Shown piece by piece: positions 21,633 to 33,617 of a stretch of 64,000 nt of DNA. Source of the stretch: Pisolithus tinctorius (Eukaryota; Basidiomycota; Agaricomycetes; Boletales; Pisolithaceae). The notes below the pieces were generated by a model. It had not been told where the DNA came from. It did no database searches and saw only the letters and a program-made list of their open reading frames with translations. The stretch lies in the NCBI GenBank assembly GCA_024663395.1, contig JANFAH010000036.1, positions 62,001-126,000 of the forward strand, read 5' to 3'. The first letter of the stretch is position 1. Each line of letters opens with the position of its first letter. The position numbers and the translations under genes are program-made.

Positions 21633-23117
21633 ATGCATGATGGCCTCCCCCCAGAGGTTCTTGGGTAAGCCACTGGCATGAATCATCACATGTACATGCT
21701 CAACAAGTGTTCTGTTGAGCCTTCCAGCAACTCTGTTGTGTTCAGGGGTATCATGGACAGTTATGCATTGTTCTGTGCCTTGGGATTTCAGATATTCCAA
21801 AAATTCTGTGCTAAGATATTCTCCCCCTCAAGCTGAGCAAAGTCACTTGACTTTGGTATTGAACTGCATGTTCAGCCATGCTTCATAGGCTTGATATGAT
21901 GAGAAGGTCTCAGCTTTCATCTTTTGCAGATATAGGGTGGTGTGATGAGTGTGGTCATCCATGAATGACACATAGTATTGGCTATGGCCTGGGGTTTGGA
22001 CTGGAGAAGGTCCCCAGAGGTCTGTGTGGACTTTGTTGCCAAGGTGTTCACAGTGGAGTGGGTCATGCTCCTTCCTGATGGGCTTCTGAGTTGCTTTAGC
22101 ATACTCACATGAATTGCATGCACCCATGGTGGAATGTGCTTCATCAAGCTTGATTCTGGTGATTGTTCAGTCCTTCAGCATGTGCCAGATGGCTTCAGGA
22201 GTGATGTGGCCAAGCCTGATGTGTATCTCCTCCATAGTTAGGGATTCTGTGGCCTTAGCTAGGTCTGCAAAGGCACAATGAGCTCATTTAAGGCAGTAGA
22301 GACCTTTTTTCATCAGAATCTTGGCTACTTTCTTTTTCCAAGTGTTGAAAATTTGACAACACTTGTCTCAGAATAGTGTGACATACCCAGTGATGTCAAG
22401 TTTGCTGACAGAAACAAGTGTAATTCCCATCTTGGGAGCATAGAGCACATCCTTGAGTCAAATGTGGGTTTGTGCAGTGCCATTTGGGAGTGAGATTGCA
22501 AGGTCACCTTTTCCAATGGCATGGAAGGTGTGGTTGTTGGCAGCAGTGATAGGTTTGGGTACAATTGGCTTGTAATCAAAGGGTTTGCTGCAGTAGGAGG
22601 ACATATGATGTGAAGTGCCTGAGTCAAACAAGATGGTCTCCTCTGCAGAATTTAGGCTTTCACCTGCAAGAAGGGCATGATCAAGGGTGTTCATGTATGT
22701 GTCTTCTTTGTTGATAATGATGTCCTGGGGGTTCAGAATTTCTTCCTCCACAATTTCTGTGAGCCAATTGTCATCCTGCAGGTGTGCAAGCCAAACTCCA
22801 TCAGGTTCCAAGTCAGCACTGGTCTGTGTGCTGGCTGCAGTGGCCACTTTTCTGGTACCTTTCTCCTTCTTTTTCCCTTTGGCCTTGTTCTGGAACCACT
22901 TGGGCACTTGCCCAGCTTTTCCACCACCCTCTTCCCAGCATTGGTCTTTCACATGACCTTTCTTTCTGCAATTTCTTCTTTCTGTCCTTTGCTGAGTAAG
23001 CTGCATCTTATGTTTAGGGTTGGAACTTGTAAGGAATGACCATCTTTTGCCATAGTGGGTATTATTGCTGTGTAACAACTATTTTTGAATTAGAGTGTGA
23101 GAGTGGGGCTTATAACC
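21633..23117 (-). pseudogene. Copia C2: gag end, protease and integrase, minus strand
   Basis: From 23078 down, the minus strand reads a zinc knuckle remnant (CRKKGHVKDQC, first Cys lost), a Lys-rich linker, and protease LFDSGTSHHMS (about 22610). Next come the integrase zinc domain and core: CEYAKATQKP, VHTDLWGPSPVQTP (about 22040) and FMDDHTHHTTLYL, ending with LPKNLWGEAIMHV at 21633. At 23117-23106 is GGTTATAAGCCC, a one-base variant of the Copia primer site. Only ~30 bp separates it from the end of gag, so most of gag is deleted. Confidence 0.82.
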
Positions 23118-23635
23118 TAATGAAGGTATGAGTTTCTACACTACATCAGTACCAAGTAAATGAACAGAAATGTAGCTATACTCACCTCAGTGTATGAAGT
23201 AATCACTGAGGTGGAAAGTAGCAGTGTGGAAAACTTATAGTACTGTAATTAATAAGTGGAGTGACATCAGAATTTAATTCCAAAGGTTGGAGAGAAATTC
23301 CAAATGCTCTGGGCAAAACTCCAAGATGTTACTATAATTCCAGAACACATACTTGACATAGCCTGCCAGACTGACCATTGTGTACTCAAATGTCACAAGT
23401 TCTAATGCAGTGAATTAATTGATTACAATGTAGCAATTACAGGTAGTGGTCCATTCATATGGGTATTGCTACTGGAACTGGTAGTGCTGGTCATGAGCAT
23501 GAATGCCACTGCAAGTTGGTAGGGTGGATCACCATTGTCATCCTGGTGGTGACATTGTTGTTGGGGGTGGGTATGGCATGTATTGTTATGTTTTGCCTAA
23601 CCACTGTCTTGTTGTGTGCTTTTTCTTGAACTTTC
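23118..23635 (-). repeat. Probable 5' LTR of C2 and unassigned flank
   Basis: Next to the C2 primer site lies LTR-like sequence containing a perfect 10-bp hairpin, CACCTCAGTG (23183-23192) and CACTGAGGTG (23204-23213), the C2 version of the hairpin seen in the other Copia LTRs. I could not locate the outer LTR end. No gene is visible up to FB1. Confidence 0.5.
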
Positions 23636-23637
23636 TA

Positions 23638-25222
23638 CAGTGGCTCAAAAAAGTGTCTCAATATTGGGTGACTTTGGAAAGAGTTGAGATTTATGAGGGA
23701 GCCAACAGGAATTAGTTCAAACTTCTGCAGGACCAAAATTAGTACTAACTGTTACCTTGACAACAAGGGCTTTCTTATGTAATTTGGTTGACATGGCACC
23801 AAGATATAACCATTTTAAGATGACATGTCATTGGGACACTTTTTTGAGCATGATGTTGTCAGCCATTATTTAGTAAATAACATAAAGATTTGACAACTTC
23901 TGAGGGATTTTGTGCTTCAACCCTGACTGATTATGTAATGTACATAATCCTGAGCCACACAAAAGGCTTGGGTCCCACTCAGCTAACCCTACTTCACCAT
24001 GAAATGCATTTTTGCCTCTGCTAGAACAAATGTCCATCTTCTTTCTGAATCTGGCCTTTCTGCTCACCAAATCTCCTTTAAAACTGGTCAGGGAGCTCTA
24101 CTGTTGCCAGGGTCATTAAAGAGTTCAAGCTAGATTAAGGAAAACCTCAAACTAGAACATCCTTACCAGCCTTCTTCACCTGGCAGAGGAGAATAGTCTC
24201 TAGTATGACCTCTGGAAGAGCTGAAAATGCTGTCTAGGCTACCCATACAATGTGTGTGGCCCTTTTCTCTTCTGTAACTTCCCAAACCATTTGCAGTGTG
24301 CTCAATTCTGCATCCCTGAAGGCTGTAGTCAAGCAGGAGAATTATCCTGCAAACACTTCCCTACCATTTTCCCCACAAATTTCCTTCCATCTGGTCCAAT
24401 ACTATTGATCTTGGACTCAACTGACCAGATGACCCTAGTGCAGTCATCCACAGTCCAGTTTTGGTGCTTAAGAGCACAGGCAAGTCACTGTTGTGTATGC
24501 TTGCAAGACAAGAGTGGCATCTCCTGCTTGACAATCACCTTCAGGGATGCAGAATTGAGCACACTGCAAATGGTTTGGGAAGTTACAGAAGAGAAAAGGG
24601 CCACACACATTGTATGGGTAGCCTAGACAGCATTTTCAGCTCTTCCAGAGGTCATACTAGAGACTATTCTCCTCTGCCAGGTGAAGAAGGCTGGTAAGGA
24701 TGTTCTAGTTTGAGGTTTTCCTTAATCTAGCTTGAACTCTTTAATGACCCTGGCAACAGTAGAGCTCCCTGACCAGTTTTAAAGGAGATTTGGTGAGCAG
24801 AAAGGCCAGATTCAGAAAGAAGATGGACATTTGTTCTAGCAGAGGCAAAAATGCATTTCATGGTGAAGTAGGGTTAGCTGAGTGGGACCCAAGCCTTTTG
24901 TGTGGCTCAGGATTATGTACATTACATAATAAGTCAGGGTTGAAGCACAAAATCCCTCAGAAGTTGTCAAATCTTTATGTTATTTACTAAATAATGGCTG
25001 ACAACATCATGCTCAAAAAAGTGTCCCAATGACATGTCATCTTAAAATGGTTATATCTTGGTGCCATGTCAACCAAATTACATAAGAAAGCCCTTGTTGT
25101 CAAGGTAACAGTTAGTACTAATTTTGGTCCTGCAGAAGTTTGAACTAATTCCTGTTGGCTCCCTCATAAATCTCAACTCTTTCCAAAGTCACCCAATATT
25201 GGGACACTTTTTTGAGTCACTG
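23638..25222. mobile_element. FB1: Tc1-derived foldback element with 702-bp arms
   Basis: The ends are CAGTGGCTCAAAAAAGTG and its inverse, flanked by TA (23636-23637 and 25223-25224), the Tc1/mariner hallmark. The arms 23638-24339 and 24521-25222 are a nearly perfect inverted repeat; the centre is a 181-bp loop. On the minus strand the loop reads VIWSVESKINSIGPDG, matching VIWSDETKINRIGSDG of the Tc1 transposase at 34861, with the first catalytic Asp replaced by Val. It is non-autonomous. An inner inverted copy of the end motif lies about 190 bp inside each arm. Confidence 0.9.
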
Positions 25223-25224
25223 TA

Positions 25225-25303
25225 TTCCTTTTGAGCCATTTACTTCCACCACTGGCATGATTGCCTCTTATCTCATATTTGGTGCACAGACTCAATACCA
25301 CCA
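25225..25303. other. Short unassigned segment
   Basis: Between FB1 and L-B. I see no gene or repeat signature. Confidence 0.4.
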
Positions 25304-25751
25304 GGAAAAACTGATATGTATACAGACATGGTCCCTAGTGAAGGGGACAAGCAAAATGATTGATGTGGAGGTGGCCATATCAGAAGGGTTAGTGAAATGA
25401 GCATCTGTTGGAGGGAGTGCTGTAGAAAAATGTGGAGTGTGAGGATCTTTCCCAATTTTGGAAGGTAGGGTCATGTGGCTGACCACTATAAGGAGTGTGG
25501 GAATGGGGTTAATATCTTTGGAAATGAGGGAGATAAGTCAAAAACTGCAATGCTGTACACAGGTGCTAAGAATTTTTATGGGCACTTAACTTGCTTCCTT
25601 CTCTTTTCTTTGGCATTGATAACTCATTCTTGTGTGAAGGATGACCACTAAAATTTCTGGCTGTCTTCCTATGCATTAGGGCTCTAGTCTTTCATCTCCA
25701 TTCATCAGCAACATCCATGTCCACATCACCAAACACCTTTGGTATGTGACA
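25304..25751 (-). mobile_element. L-B: truncated inverted copy of repeat L
   Basis: Starting at 25751 the minus strand reads TGTCACATACCAAAGG and follows the first ~450 bp of L-A/L-C, including the LPSKIGKD and SDMATSTSI coding blocks. It is truncated near 25304. It is CpG-free. Confidence 0.7.
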
Positions 25752-26073
25752 CTGAATGGGTTGTTTGTCCAGTCAAGGTGTTGTCTTTACCTTGTTCTTG
25801 CCTGGAACATTGTCCTGACTCATTGCCATTCACCAGCTTGCTGTGGTGTGCTGTCTGCATCCATTCTGAGGCTTCCAAAGGTAAATCTTTGAGTTCCATC
25901 AAGTAGCATGCCATTGGGCATGTATACATCCACTTCCTCAGCTCTAGTTTTCATTTTGCATACACCAGGCTTGGCTTCCTTCATCAGTGAGCTCTGTAGT
26001 GCATCCTAAACAGGTTCAGATTTGTTTGCATGGCCATTCAGCTCAACTGGCATGTCATGGACCTGTGAGTGTG
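25752..26073 (-). pseudogene. Open minus-strand fragment, probably part of Copia C5
   Basis: The minus strand is almost open (VHDMPVELNGHANKSEP..., KMKTRAEEVDVYMPNGMLLDG) with one TGA at an expected Arg codon. I do not recognise the domain. The duplication GTGTG at both outer ends of solo LTR T shows this segment was once continuous with 33275, where the C5 gag frame lies, so it is probably Copia coding sequence. Function not assigned. Confidence 0.4.
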
Positions 26074-26284
26074 TGTTACGACACATACTCTTTTCTTTTC
26101 TTCTCTTTCATCCTATCTAATCTTTTGGTCTTATCTTATTGTCCGGACTCTGGTCTAGACTTTGCCTCACCTCTAACACATGCCCCCCTTCTGGTACGTT
26201 CTGCTCCACTACGATGTCACAAGCCTCATGTATGCCTCACCATTACCGCATGTACCTTAGTATAAGTACTGCTGCTCAATCACC

Positions 26285-26735
26285 TGTTACGCTCGACTGA
26301 AGTCAAGACGTAGGGAGAGCTCAAATCGCAGACTAAGGTTTCTACTGAGCAACGGCTGCAGTAACCTCTGTAAACGACAGAGGATTTGGGGCAACGCCAG
26401 TAAGAGTGGTCCTTATGAGGGACACTGAGGGCAAAGTTCTGAGAACACTGCGTATAATTGAGCAGCTCAAGTCTGGGTTTCCAGGACTTGAGCCAGCGAC
26501 CTAAATACTACAAGAAGAGGACCATGAGGCGTCCTCATGTACTCAAGGTGACTATGCCATTGGTTGAACAATGACGACACATGTCCTAAGCATGTAACGA
26601 GCTAGTAACACTAGTGGCGGGAATAGAAAGCTGTCGGATCAGAGAGAAGATGGCTCTAAAAGGAAACTAAGTCCAACGGGTCAAAAGCAAGGCAAACATA
26701 TGGTAAAGAGGAAAAACTAGGGGCGAAACGTAACA
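26285..26735 (-). repeat. 3' LTR of G3
   Basis: 451 bp, matching 32669-33119 with only a few differences, mostly C/T or G/A. It lies downstream of pol on the minus strand. Confidence 0.93.
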
Positions 26736-26772
26736 TTACCCCCTTTCTAAGCGTTGAAGTCCCTGACTTCAA

Positions 26773-29700
26773 CTACTCTCCATAAGGTTCTCCGGTCATG
26801 TTGCTGATGGCAGAGTCGTCAAAGTCAAAGTCGTTGTCGTACAAGTCATTATCCTCGCTCCTGACGAGGGTATGATCGTCTATCAGGGCAGGGGTAGCTA
26901 TTCTGTCCTGTAAAGGACGACAAGGGTGTATAGAAGGACACTGGGCTTGAGTATGCCCAGGATGAGTAGCGTGGCAAAGGGGACATTCATATAGTCCACA
27001 GTTGATGCGGATGTGGCCAAGATGGCAGCAGACATAACACGCTTGACGATAGTGTGGATCAGACGGAGTAAGAGGTCTGTCAAACTCTGTCATGGCGTTC
27101 AGCACAGGGGTTGGTGGCAACTGTGCAAGAGTTTCGACGATATTTAACATGTAGTTGAGTTCTGTACGGGAGACGCCAAAGGCAGTCTCAGGATCTACTT
27201 CAGATGGGGAGTCATGAGACTCGCAGGGTTGAGGGTTAGGGCCTGATAAACAACAGGCGCAGGGTCTGTCAGCTCTGTGGAGAGAGCGGGACGAGCAGGA
27301 GGATGACGATGGCGACGACGCTGGAGGAGAGGTGGACACGGAGGAAGCCGGAGGGGAGGTTGCAGTCAAGGGTCTTCTAGACCCAGGAGGAGGAGGGGCG
27401 ATCAAAGTAGGGTACTGTCAGACATTGTAGATGAGGTCCGCACCCCCAAGGACATCAAAGAGTTTAAGCAGGAGGGGAACCTGTTGGACAGTGATCTCAT
27501 TCAAGATGGTATGGGCAGGGGACAGAAGGGGGTTTTGGCGGTTGACATAGCGAGAGAGTTCTTCAAGCCGAAGGGCTTGGATAGTGGCGTGATACACAAG
27601 ATCAAGAGGGGAGTCTTCATCCACCTCATGATAAACAGTGCTGATGACGGTGGGATCAGCAACGAAGAGTCGGTAAGAGGCGATCATCTGATTGCTAGCG
27701 GGTTGTCGTTGCCGATGAGCAAACAGAGTGTGGCGATGGGAGGGTTCACAAGGATAGGTGTATCGGCGAGGAGGCATTTCAAGAGAGATGTTTCTGACAG
27801 TACGGGTGGAGCGTTGAATGGGTTGTTTCTGGAGGGGGAAGTCTTTGGGGAACCGTTTCTTATAGGCGGAGAGCGTATCATCCACATGTTCAAGGTGTGA
27901 CTCTTTCTGCCACGAGTTTTCGGAAGAAGGGTAGCCTTTCCATTTGATTAAAAAGGTGTGTCTGTGGCCGGACCTTTTATGGCCGACTATCGCCTCAACT
28001 TCATATTCTTCTTCCTCGTTGACTAGATCAGGTGGTGGAGCCGGGAAGTTCGGTCTGTGAATGTCATTTTCGCGGTAGGGCAATAGGAGAGAAGCATGGA
28101 AGACGTTATGAATCTTCCATCGTGAGGGAATCATGAGATGATACGTAATCGGAGATAGGACGTCAGAGATTGTGAAGGGTCCTTCTCGTTTGGGTGCGAG
28201 CTTCCTATTTTCATAGGAACATTTCAAATTTCGTGCTTCCAGCCACACCTTTTCTCCTTTTTGGAATGGGGTGAAGGGTCACGACGAGCAGTCTTTCATA
28301 GTTTTTCTGGCTAGATCATGGGCCGCGAGGGCTTCTTCTCTAGCTTTTCGGAGTTCCTCGAGTCTAGACTTGGCGGCAGGAAGGTGGGTTTCCGTGATCA
28401 GGGACGGAAGGGGTTTCAGTTCACATCCGTACATGAGGTAGAATGGAGATTGACGAGTGATGGAGTGTGGGCGATGGTTGTGTGTGAATTCAGCCATAGG
28501 TAGGTTGTTCACCCACGAGGTGGGGTCGTTTTGGCAAAAGATGTGGAGATAGGTCTCCACTTCTTGGTTTACACGTTCCGTTTCTCTGTCGGTTTGTGGG
28601 TGATATGCTGTTGACAGGGCAAGGGAGTATCCTAAAAGGGAAGCAAGTTCCTTAGCAAAGGCAGAGGCAAACTGAGGGCCTTGATCTGATATGATTTTGT
28701 CATACAACCCGAAGCGGGAGTAGACTTTCTTGAAGAATAATGCCACGATATCAGCAGCGGAAGCAGTTTTCTTGGTTGGTGTTAAGATTACCCCCTTTGT
28801 AAGCCCATGGTCTACCATGACCAAAAGGGAATCATAGCTGTTAGAAACAGGTAGGTCGGTGACCAGATCGCAAGAGATCTGTTGGAAGGGGTGGGTCAAG
28901 GTGGAGGGAATAGGCGTAAGGGGTGGTGTCGTGGGGTGGGTATTTACTTTATTTTGCTGGCACACAGCACAGCCTTCAACGTATTTTTGGACAAAGGACG
29001 CGAGTCCAGGCCACCAAAATTCGGAAGAAACAAGTTGTCGGGTTTTTAGGACACCGGGGTGGCCGGTGGAGGGGTGGTCATGATGGTTGGACACGATGGT
29101 TCGACGGAGGATAGGGTCGTTGGGGATATACACCTGGTCTTTGTAAAGTAATACTCCATTGTCAAATCTCCAATCAGAGAGATGGGATTTAAACAGGAGT
29201 GGCATGTCGACGTTTTCAATGGCACAGAGTGCCATTTGGACTACAGGGTCTTTCATGGAGGATGACACGACTTTTTGAGTGAGACTGGTGTCAATAAGGT
29301 TGATGAACAAGGTTTGTGGAAGGAGGGTAACTCCTTTGTTATCTTCGTCATCATCAGGGATATGATCGGGTCGGCAGGAGAGTGCATCTGGTGTGGCCAG
29401 GTCTTTGCCTGGGACATGTTCTAGCTGCAGATCGAAGTCTGCGAGGTCGAGGAGCCAGCGAGCCTGGCGATGATTCAGATTCTGAGGCGACTTGAAATAT
29501 GTTAGGTTTTTATGGTCAGTGAAGACCTTAATCAGGAACGGGGATCCATGGAGGTAATGTCTCCAGGATTTCAGTGCTCAAATAACTCCTAGCAGTTCTC
29601 TGTCATAAATGTCATAGTTTCTTTCTGCAGGGTTAAACGATTGGGACAGGAAGGCACAGGGCTGCCATTGTCCATTCGAATCTTCTTGAAGGAGGATTCC

Positions 29701-31479
29701 TCCCATTGCGTACTTGGACGCATCTGTGGTAATCGCGAATGGTCGAGAGGTGTCAGGCATTCGAAGAGTCGGTTGTGCCATGAAGATTCTTTTGAGAAGG
29801 TCAAAGGCGTCTTGGCATTTCTTAGACCAACTCCAGTCGACCGTTTTCTTAGTGAGATTGATGAGTGGTCGTGCAATGTCTGAGTAGTAGGGGACAAATC
29901 TTCTGTAAAAGTTTGTGAATCCTAGAAAGGATCGCACGTCTTTGACCTTCTTTGGGATAGGCCAGTCGGCAATGCCCTGGACCTTGACGGGATCCATGGC
30001 GACGGTGTTTTCCTTGATGATCATCCTGAGGTATTTGACCTCGGTCAGATCAAAGTGACACTTTTCTAATTTTAAGGGAAGGGAGAGTTCCCTCATACGT
30101 TCGAGAATGCGACAGGTTCTTCGTTTATGTTCTTCGGGGTCATTTGAAAAGATAAGGAGGTCATCCATGTAGACAACCAACCAACCTTCGGTGATCATGT
30201 CTCGGAAAGAGTCATTCATGAATCGCTGGAAGGTGGCAGGGGAGTTACAGAGACCGAAGAACATAACGGTGGGCTCGAAGAGTCCTTTATGCGTGATAAA
30301 CGCTGCTTTCCACTGGTCTCCTTCCTTGATGTGGACATTGTTATAGCCAGACCTGACATCCATCTTTGTGAAGATGGAGGCTCCTTTCAGTTTATCAACA
30401 AGATCTGAAATGAGGGGAAGGGGATATGCATCTTTCACTGTATTTTTGTTCAGATACCTGTAGTCTTGGCAGGGTCGCAGGGAGCCATCCTTCTTTCCTA
30501 CGAAGAAGAAGGGGGCGGCTTGGGGAGACTTCGAGGGGTGGATCTTTCCTTCTCGAAGGTTTTCTTCGATAAACCTTTCTGTGGACTCTCGCTCAGAGGG
30601 AGAGAGTGGATAAGCTTTGGCCACCTTGGGGATGAAGTTGTCTACAAGGTTTATGGCATGGTCGTATGGTCATGATGGAGGTGAGACTCCGTTGGATGGC
30701 TTCTCGAAAACCGAGGCGAAGTCTTTGTAGTCTTCAGGGAGGACGGCCTTCGGTTTCTTCTTGTATTCTTCTTGTGCTAACTCAGTAGCAGTGGTGATCT
30801 TTCGAAGAAGGCTGTTGTTGGGATTAACCTTCTTGGCTTCTTCAACGAGTTTTCCAACCGACATCACAAAGTGTGCTCAGATGGTTTCATCTTCTGGCTC
30901 TTCATAATCCATGAATTTGTTTATCCCTTTCTTTTCAGCAGGGGACACAAGGTTCACAGTTGGTTCTTCGATGGCAACGGAAGAGATGTTGCATCTTAAC
31001 TCTTTTGATCTATCAGTTTTCTCATCGATAGATAATGTGCCCATTCTCCAGTCCACGACAGGGTTGTTTTCCTGGAGCCAGGGGAGACCCAAAATGACGT
31101 TTTCCGTTCCACAATTGATGACATGAAAAAAGGACTGGTGGACGAGTCCTTTAATCTTGAAGTAGAGAGTGGCAGAAAACAGTATTCTTCCTTTTGAGTT
31201 CTGGGTTCCATCAGCGTTCTTGGCGAGGATGGGTTCGGCGAGTCATTGAGTGGGGATTCGGTGCTTTTGCACAAAACTCCAATCAATGCAAGAGATTTCT
31301 GCTCCAGAATCAACTAGAGCGGTGGTGTTGACGACTTTCGAGGTAATTTCTGATGCGTAGAGGGAAATGGGAATCTGCATAGTACATTCTGGTGTAGACA
31401 TTACAAGTACAGGTGCAACAGAAACTAGACTGTCCTTAGTTTGGGGAACATCTGGCGTCAATGCAGAGTTCCCATTCAA
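26773..31479 (-). pseudogene. pol: G3 pol with chromodomain and C-terminal double zinc knuckle
   Basis: All of pol lies in one minus-strand frame. It holds protease LVDSGAEISCID (about 31300), RT with [10 protein letters not shown] (about 30160), RNase [12 protein letters not shown] (about 29715), integrase zinc domain ending CAVCQQNK (about 28950) and core (IISDQGPQFAS). The chromodomain (about 27990-27860) contains FLIKWKGYPSSENSW. After a TGA at 27418, again an expected CGA, the same frame continues 210 codons with a Pro/Ser-rich stretch and two zinc knuckles: CYVCCHLGHIRINC and CPLCHATHPGHTQAQC. So the parent polyprotein probably ended with this extension. Other TGAs: 31243, 30877, 30670, 29578, 28279. 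Pol is in the -1 frame to gag. Confidence 0.88.
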
Positions 31480-31492
31480 AAATCCTTCCCAA

Positions 31493-32582
31493 GAGCCCTA
31501 GCAATGTTAACCAGAGCGATGGATGGACCAGTGACTTTTTCTTCATCGTCACTTTCTTCTACCTCCACAATTTTGTGGATTTTCTTTACTTTCTTTTGGA
31601 GAGTCTTCCCCTTGTCTGGACATTCTCAAGAGAGGTGTCCTTTGTTTCCACAACTGAAACATCTTCCTTCTTTGATGTGACGGTCTCATTCTTCTTTGGA
31701 GAGTCTCACTCCATCCACGTCCATAGCGTTTGGATCTTTTTCTTCAGCAAAATTGTTCCTGGGGTGGAACATTTTCTTTTCTTTCTTTCCAAATGTTTCA
31801 TTGACCTTTCTCCATTTAGCGTCGAACTTCTGCGCTTGGGTGTACCACTCGGTAATCTTGGTGGGGGTGGTTTCCATCATGTGAATTCTGTTCGCGATGA
31901 AAGGTTTGAGTCCTTGGGAGAAGAATTCGATCAAGGCGACGTCTTCTGTGATGGTTGAGTCAGCTGCAGCAGTCCGGAAGTCGGTGATATACTGCTCCAC
32001 CGAATCTTTCTGTTTTAGGGTTCGCAATTTGGCGATAGCAGTACCCGCAGTGTTGGCGGAGGTAAATGAGGCTTTGAAATCTTTTACAAAATCAGCAAAA
32101 GTGCCGAAACTCGGGGGGTTCTTTTCCAGAGACGTTTTCTGGAAGGTGGCAGCCCAGGAGCAGGCAACATCCTTTTTCATATACGACAGGGCGTAGACCA
32201 CCTTTTTGGTGTCAGTGTCATATAGTTCTTCATTTACCAAGAGATAGGTCTGTACGGAGTACAGCCAGCTCATGGCATTCTTCTGGTTTCCATCAAAGTC
32301 GGATGGAGCGCCAATCTTCAGTTCAGTGGCTTTGGTGGCATTGCCAACCAGTGCCTTCAATGATGAACCGGACATCGTATTCTGTGGTTGGTTCAGGGGT
32401 GTAGGAAGTGTGGCGGGTACTGGTGGGATTGGAGTACCGAGTGATGCGAGGGATTGGGTGAAAAGGTTCGAGAGGATACCAGAGGTAAAGCCTCTATCCG
32501 GTTGTTCGGGTTCGTTGGAGGTGTCTGTGACAGTGCTCTCCTGTTCTTTGTCAGATGACAATTCTTCGTGAGTGGGTCGCAA
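31493..32582 (-). pseudogene. gag: G3 gag
   Basis: The minus-strand Gag frame starts at the ATG at 32582. An acidic N-terminus is followed by the retrotransposon Gag core (about residues 95-270: AMSWLYSVQTYL, YALSYMKKD, VEQYITDFRTAA) and a Lys-rich linker. The zinc knuckle CFSCGNKGHLS-x-EC is interrupted by TGA at 31626-31628; a second TGA is at 31686-31688. Both sit at expected Arg codons. The frame ends at 31493 in a GATTTTTGA context and pol is -1 to it. A run of five T is there, but unlike G2 I see no clear stem. Confidence 0.85.
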
Positions 32583-32668
32583 CGGCGCCCAACGTTGGTT
32601 GTTTCGGGGGTTCGTGGTGGTGCACTAAGCAGTGACCATTTCGGCCAAAGGCTGTAGACTTGAGCTTT

Positions 32669-33119
32669 TGTTACGCTCGACCGAAGTCAAGACATAGGGA
32701 GAGCTCAAATCGCAGACTAAGGTTTCTACTGAGCAACGGCTGCAGTAACCTCTGTAAACGACAGAGGATTTGGGGCAACACCGGTAAGAGTGGTCCTTAT
32801 GAGGGACACTGAGGGCGAAGTTCTGAGAACACTGTGTATAATTGAGCAGCTCAAGTCTGGGTTTCCAGGACTTGAGCTGGCGACCTAAATACTACAAGAA
32901 GAGGACCATGAGGCGTCCTCATGTACTCGAGGTGACTACGCCATTGGTTGAACAATGATGACACATGTCCTAAGCATGTAACGAGCTAGTAACACTAGTG
33001 GCGGGAATAGAAAGCCGTCGGATCAGAGAGAAGATGGCTCTAAAAGGAAACTAAGTCCAACGGGTCAAAAGCAAGGCAAACGTACGGTAAAGAGGAAAAA
33101 CTAGGGGCGAAACGTAACA
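32669..33119 (-). repeat. 5' LTR of G3
   Basis: Upstream of gag on the minus strand and 451 bp long. Followed on the plus side by TCACC, the target duplication. Confidence 0.93.
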
Positions 33120-33274
33120 TCACCCAACTAGCTCTAAGCTAGTTCATTTGGGTCTACAAGTCCTAAAAGTCACCTGCTTCTAAGTCTCTTCTCTCTTCTC
33201 TTTCCTCTTCTTTCTCTTTTGGTTCTTGGTGTGAGCCTACAACAAACCCTGTTGTTAGGTCTCATCACAGTGTG

Positions 33275-33617
33275 TGCCCTAGCTAGCAGTGGTGCTACTG
33301 CTCGGCTGTCTCCCCCTTGAGCAGTGCACTGTGCAACTCTGTCCATCATGCCTTTGCCTCTATGACTGGGCTACTGCAACCACATTGCTGACACTTTGTA
33401 GATTCCATGTGTGTGGCCCCAAAGTTGGGTGCTGGCTGTCCTGCCTCAAATGAGGCATACACTCCACTAGTGCTCTCAGTACTTCATGATTCTAGTAGGT
33501 CTTTTTTGTCTATCTCTATTAACCAATCTGACAACCACTCATCACTGTTGTCCCCTACATGTATGAACCATACAGTATCCAGCTTGACATTGCTTGCCTC
33601 ATTGCAGAAGTCCCTTG
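33275..33617 (-). pseudogene. Copia C5: region after the gag zinc knuckle, minus strand
   Basis: One minus-strand frame is mostly open: NVKLDTVWFIHVGDNSDEWL followed by SDWLIEIDKKDLLES. It resembles the C2 block EPDGVWLAHLQDDNWL that lies between the zinc knuckle and protease. TGA/TAG stops break it. It is continuous with 34332 across solo LTR S1 (duplication CCTTG). Confidence 0.6.

Larger units (their letters stand above)
26285..33119 (-). mobile_element. Gypsy G3: complete chromovirus, minus strand
   Basis: A 6835-bp element with two 451-bp LTRs (26285-26735 and 32669-33119; TGTTACG...CGTAACA) that are nearly identical, and a perfect 5-bp duplication TCACC (26280-26284 and 33120-33124). 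It is the youngest autonomous-type structure here by LTR identity and CpG content. Gag and pol are full length but carry eight TGA codons at expected Arg positions. The polypurine tract GAAAGGGGG lies next to the 3' LTR (minus strand, about 26738-26750). Confidence 0.93.
26074..33269. mobile_element. Solo LTR T (26074-26284 and 33125-33269), split by Gypsy G3
   Basis: The outer sequence begins TGTTACGACAC and ends CTCATCACA, flanked by GTGTG (26069-26073 and 33270-33274). Without G3 it is a solo LTR of about 360 bp. CpG is partly kept, so it is younger than the Copia around it. Orientation is unknown. Confidence 0.75.

Noticed and set aside
26773..32582. TGA recoding or readthrough as a general strategy in G3
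   Set aside because: Eight TGAs are scattered through gag and pol, each at an expected CGA Arg codon. C-to-T decay is simpler than recoding.
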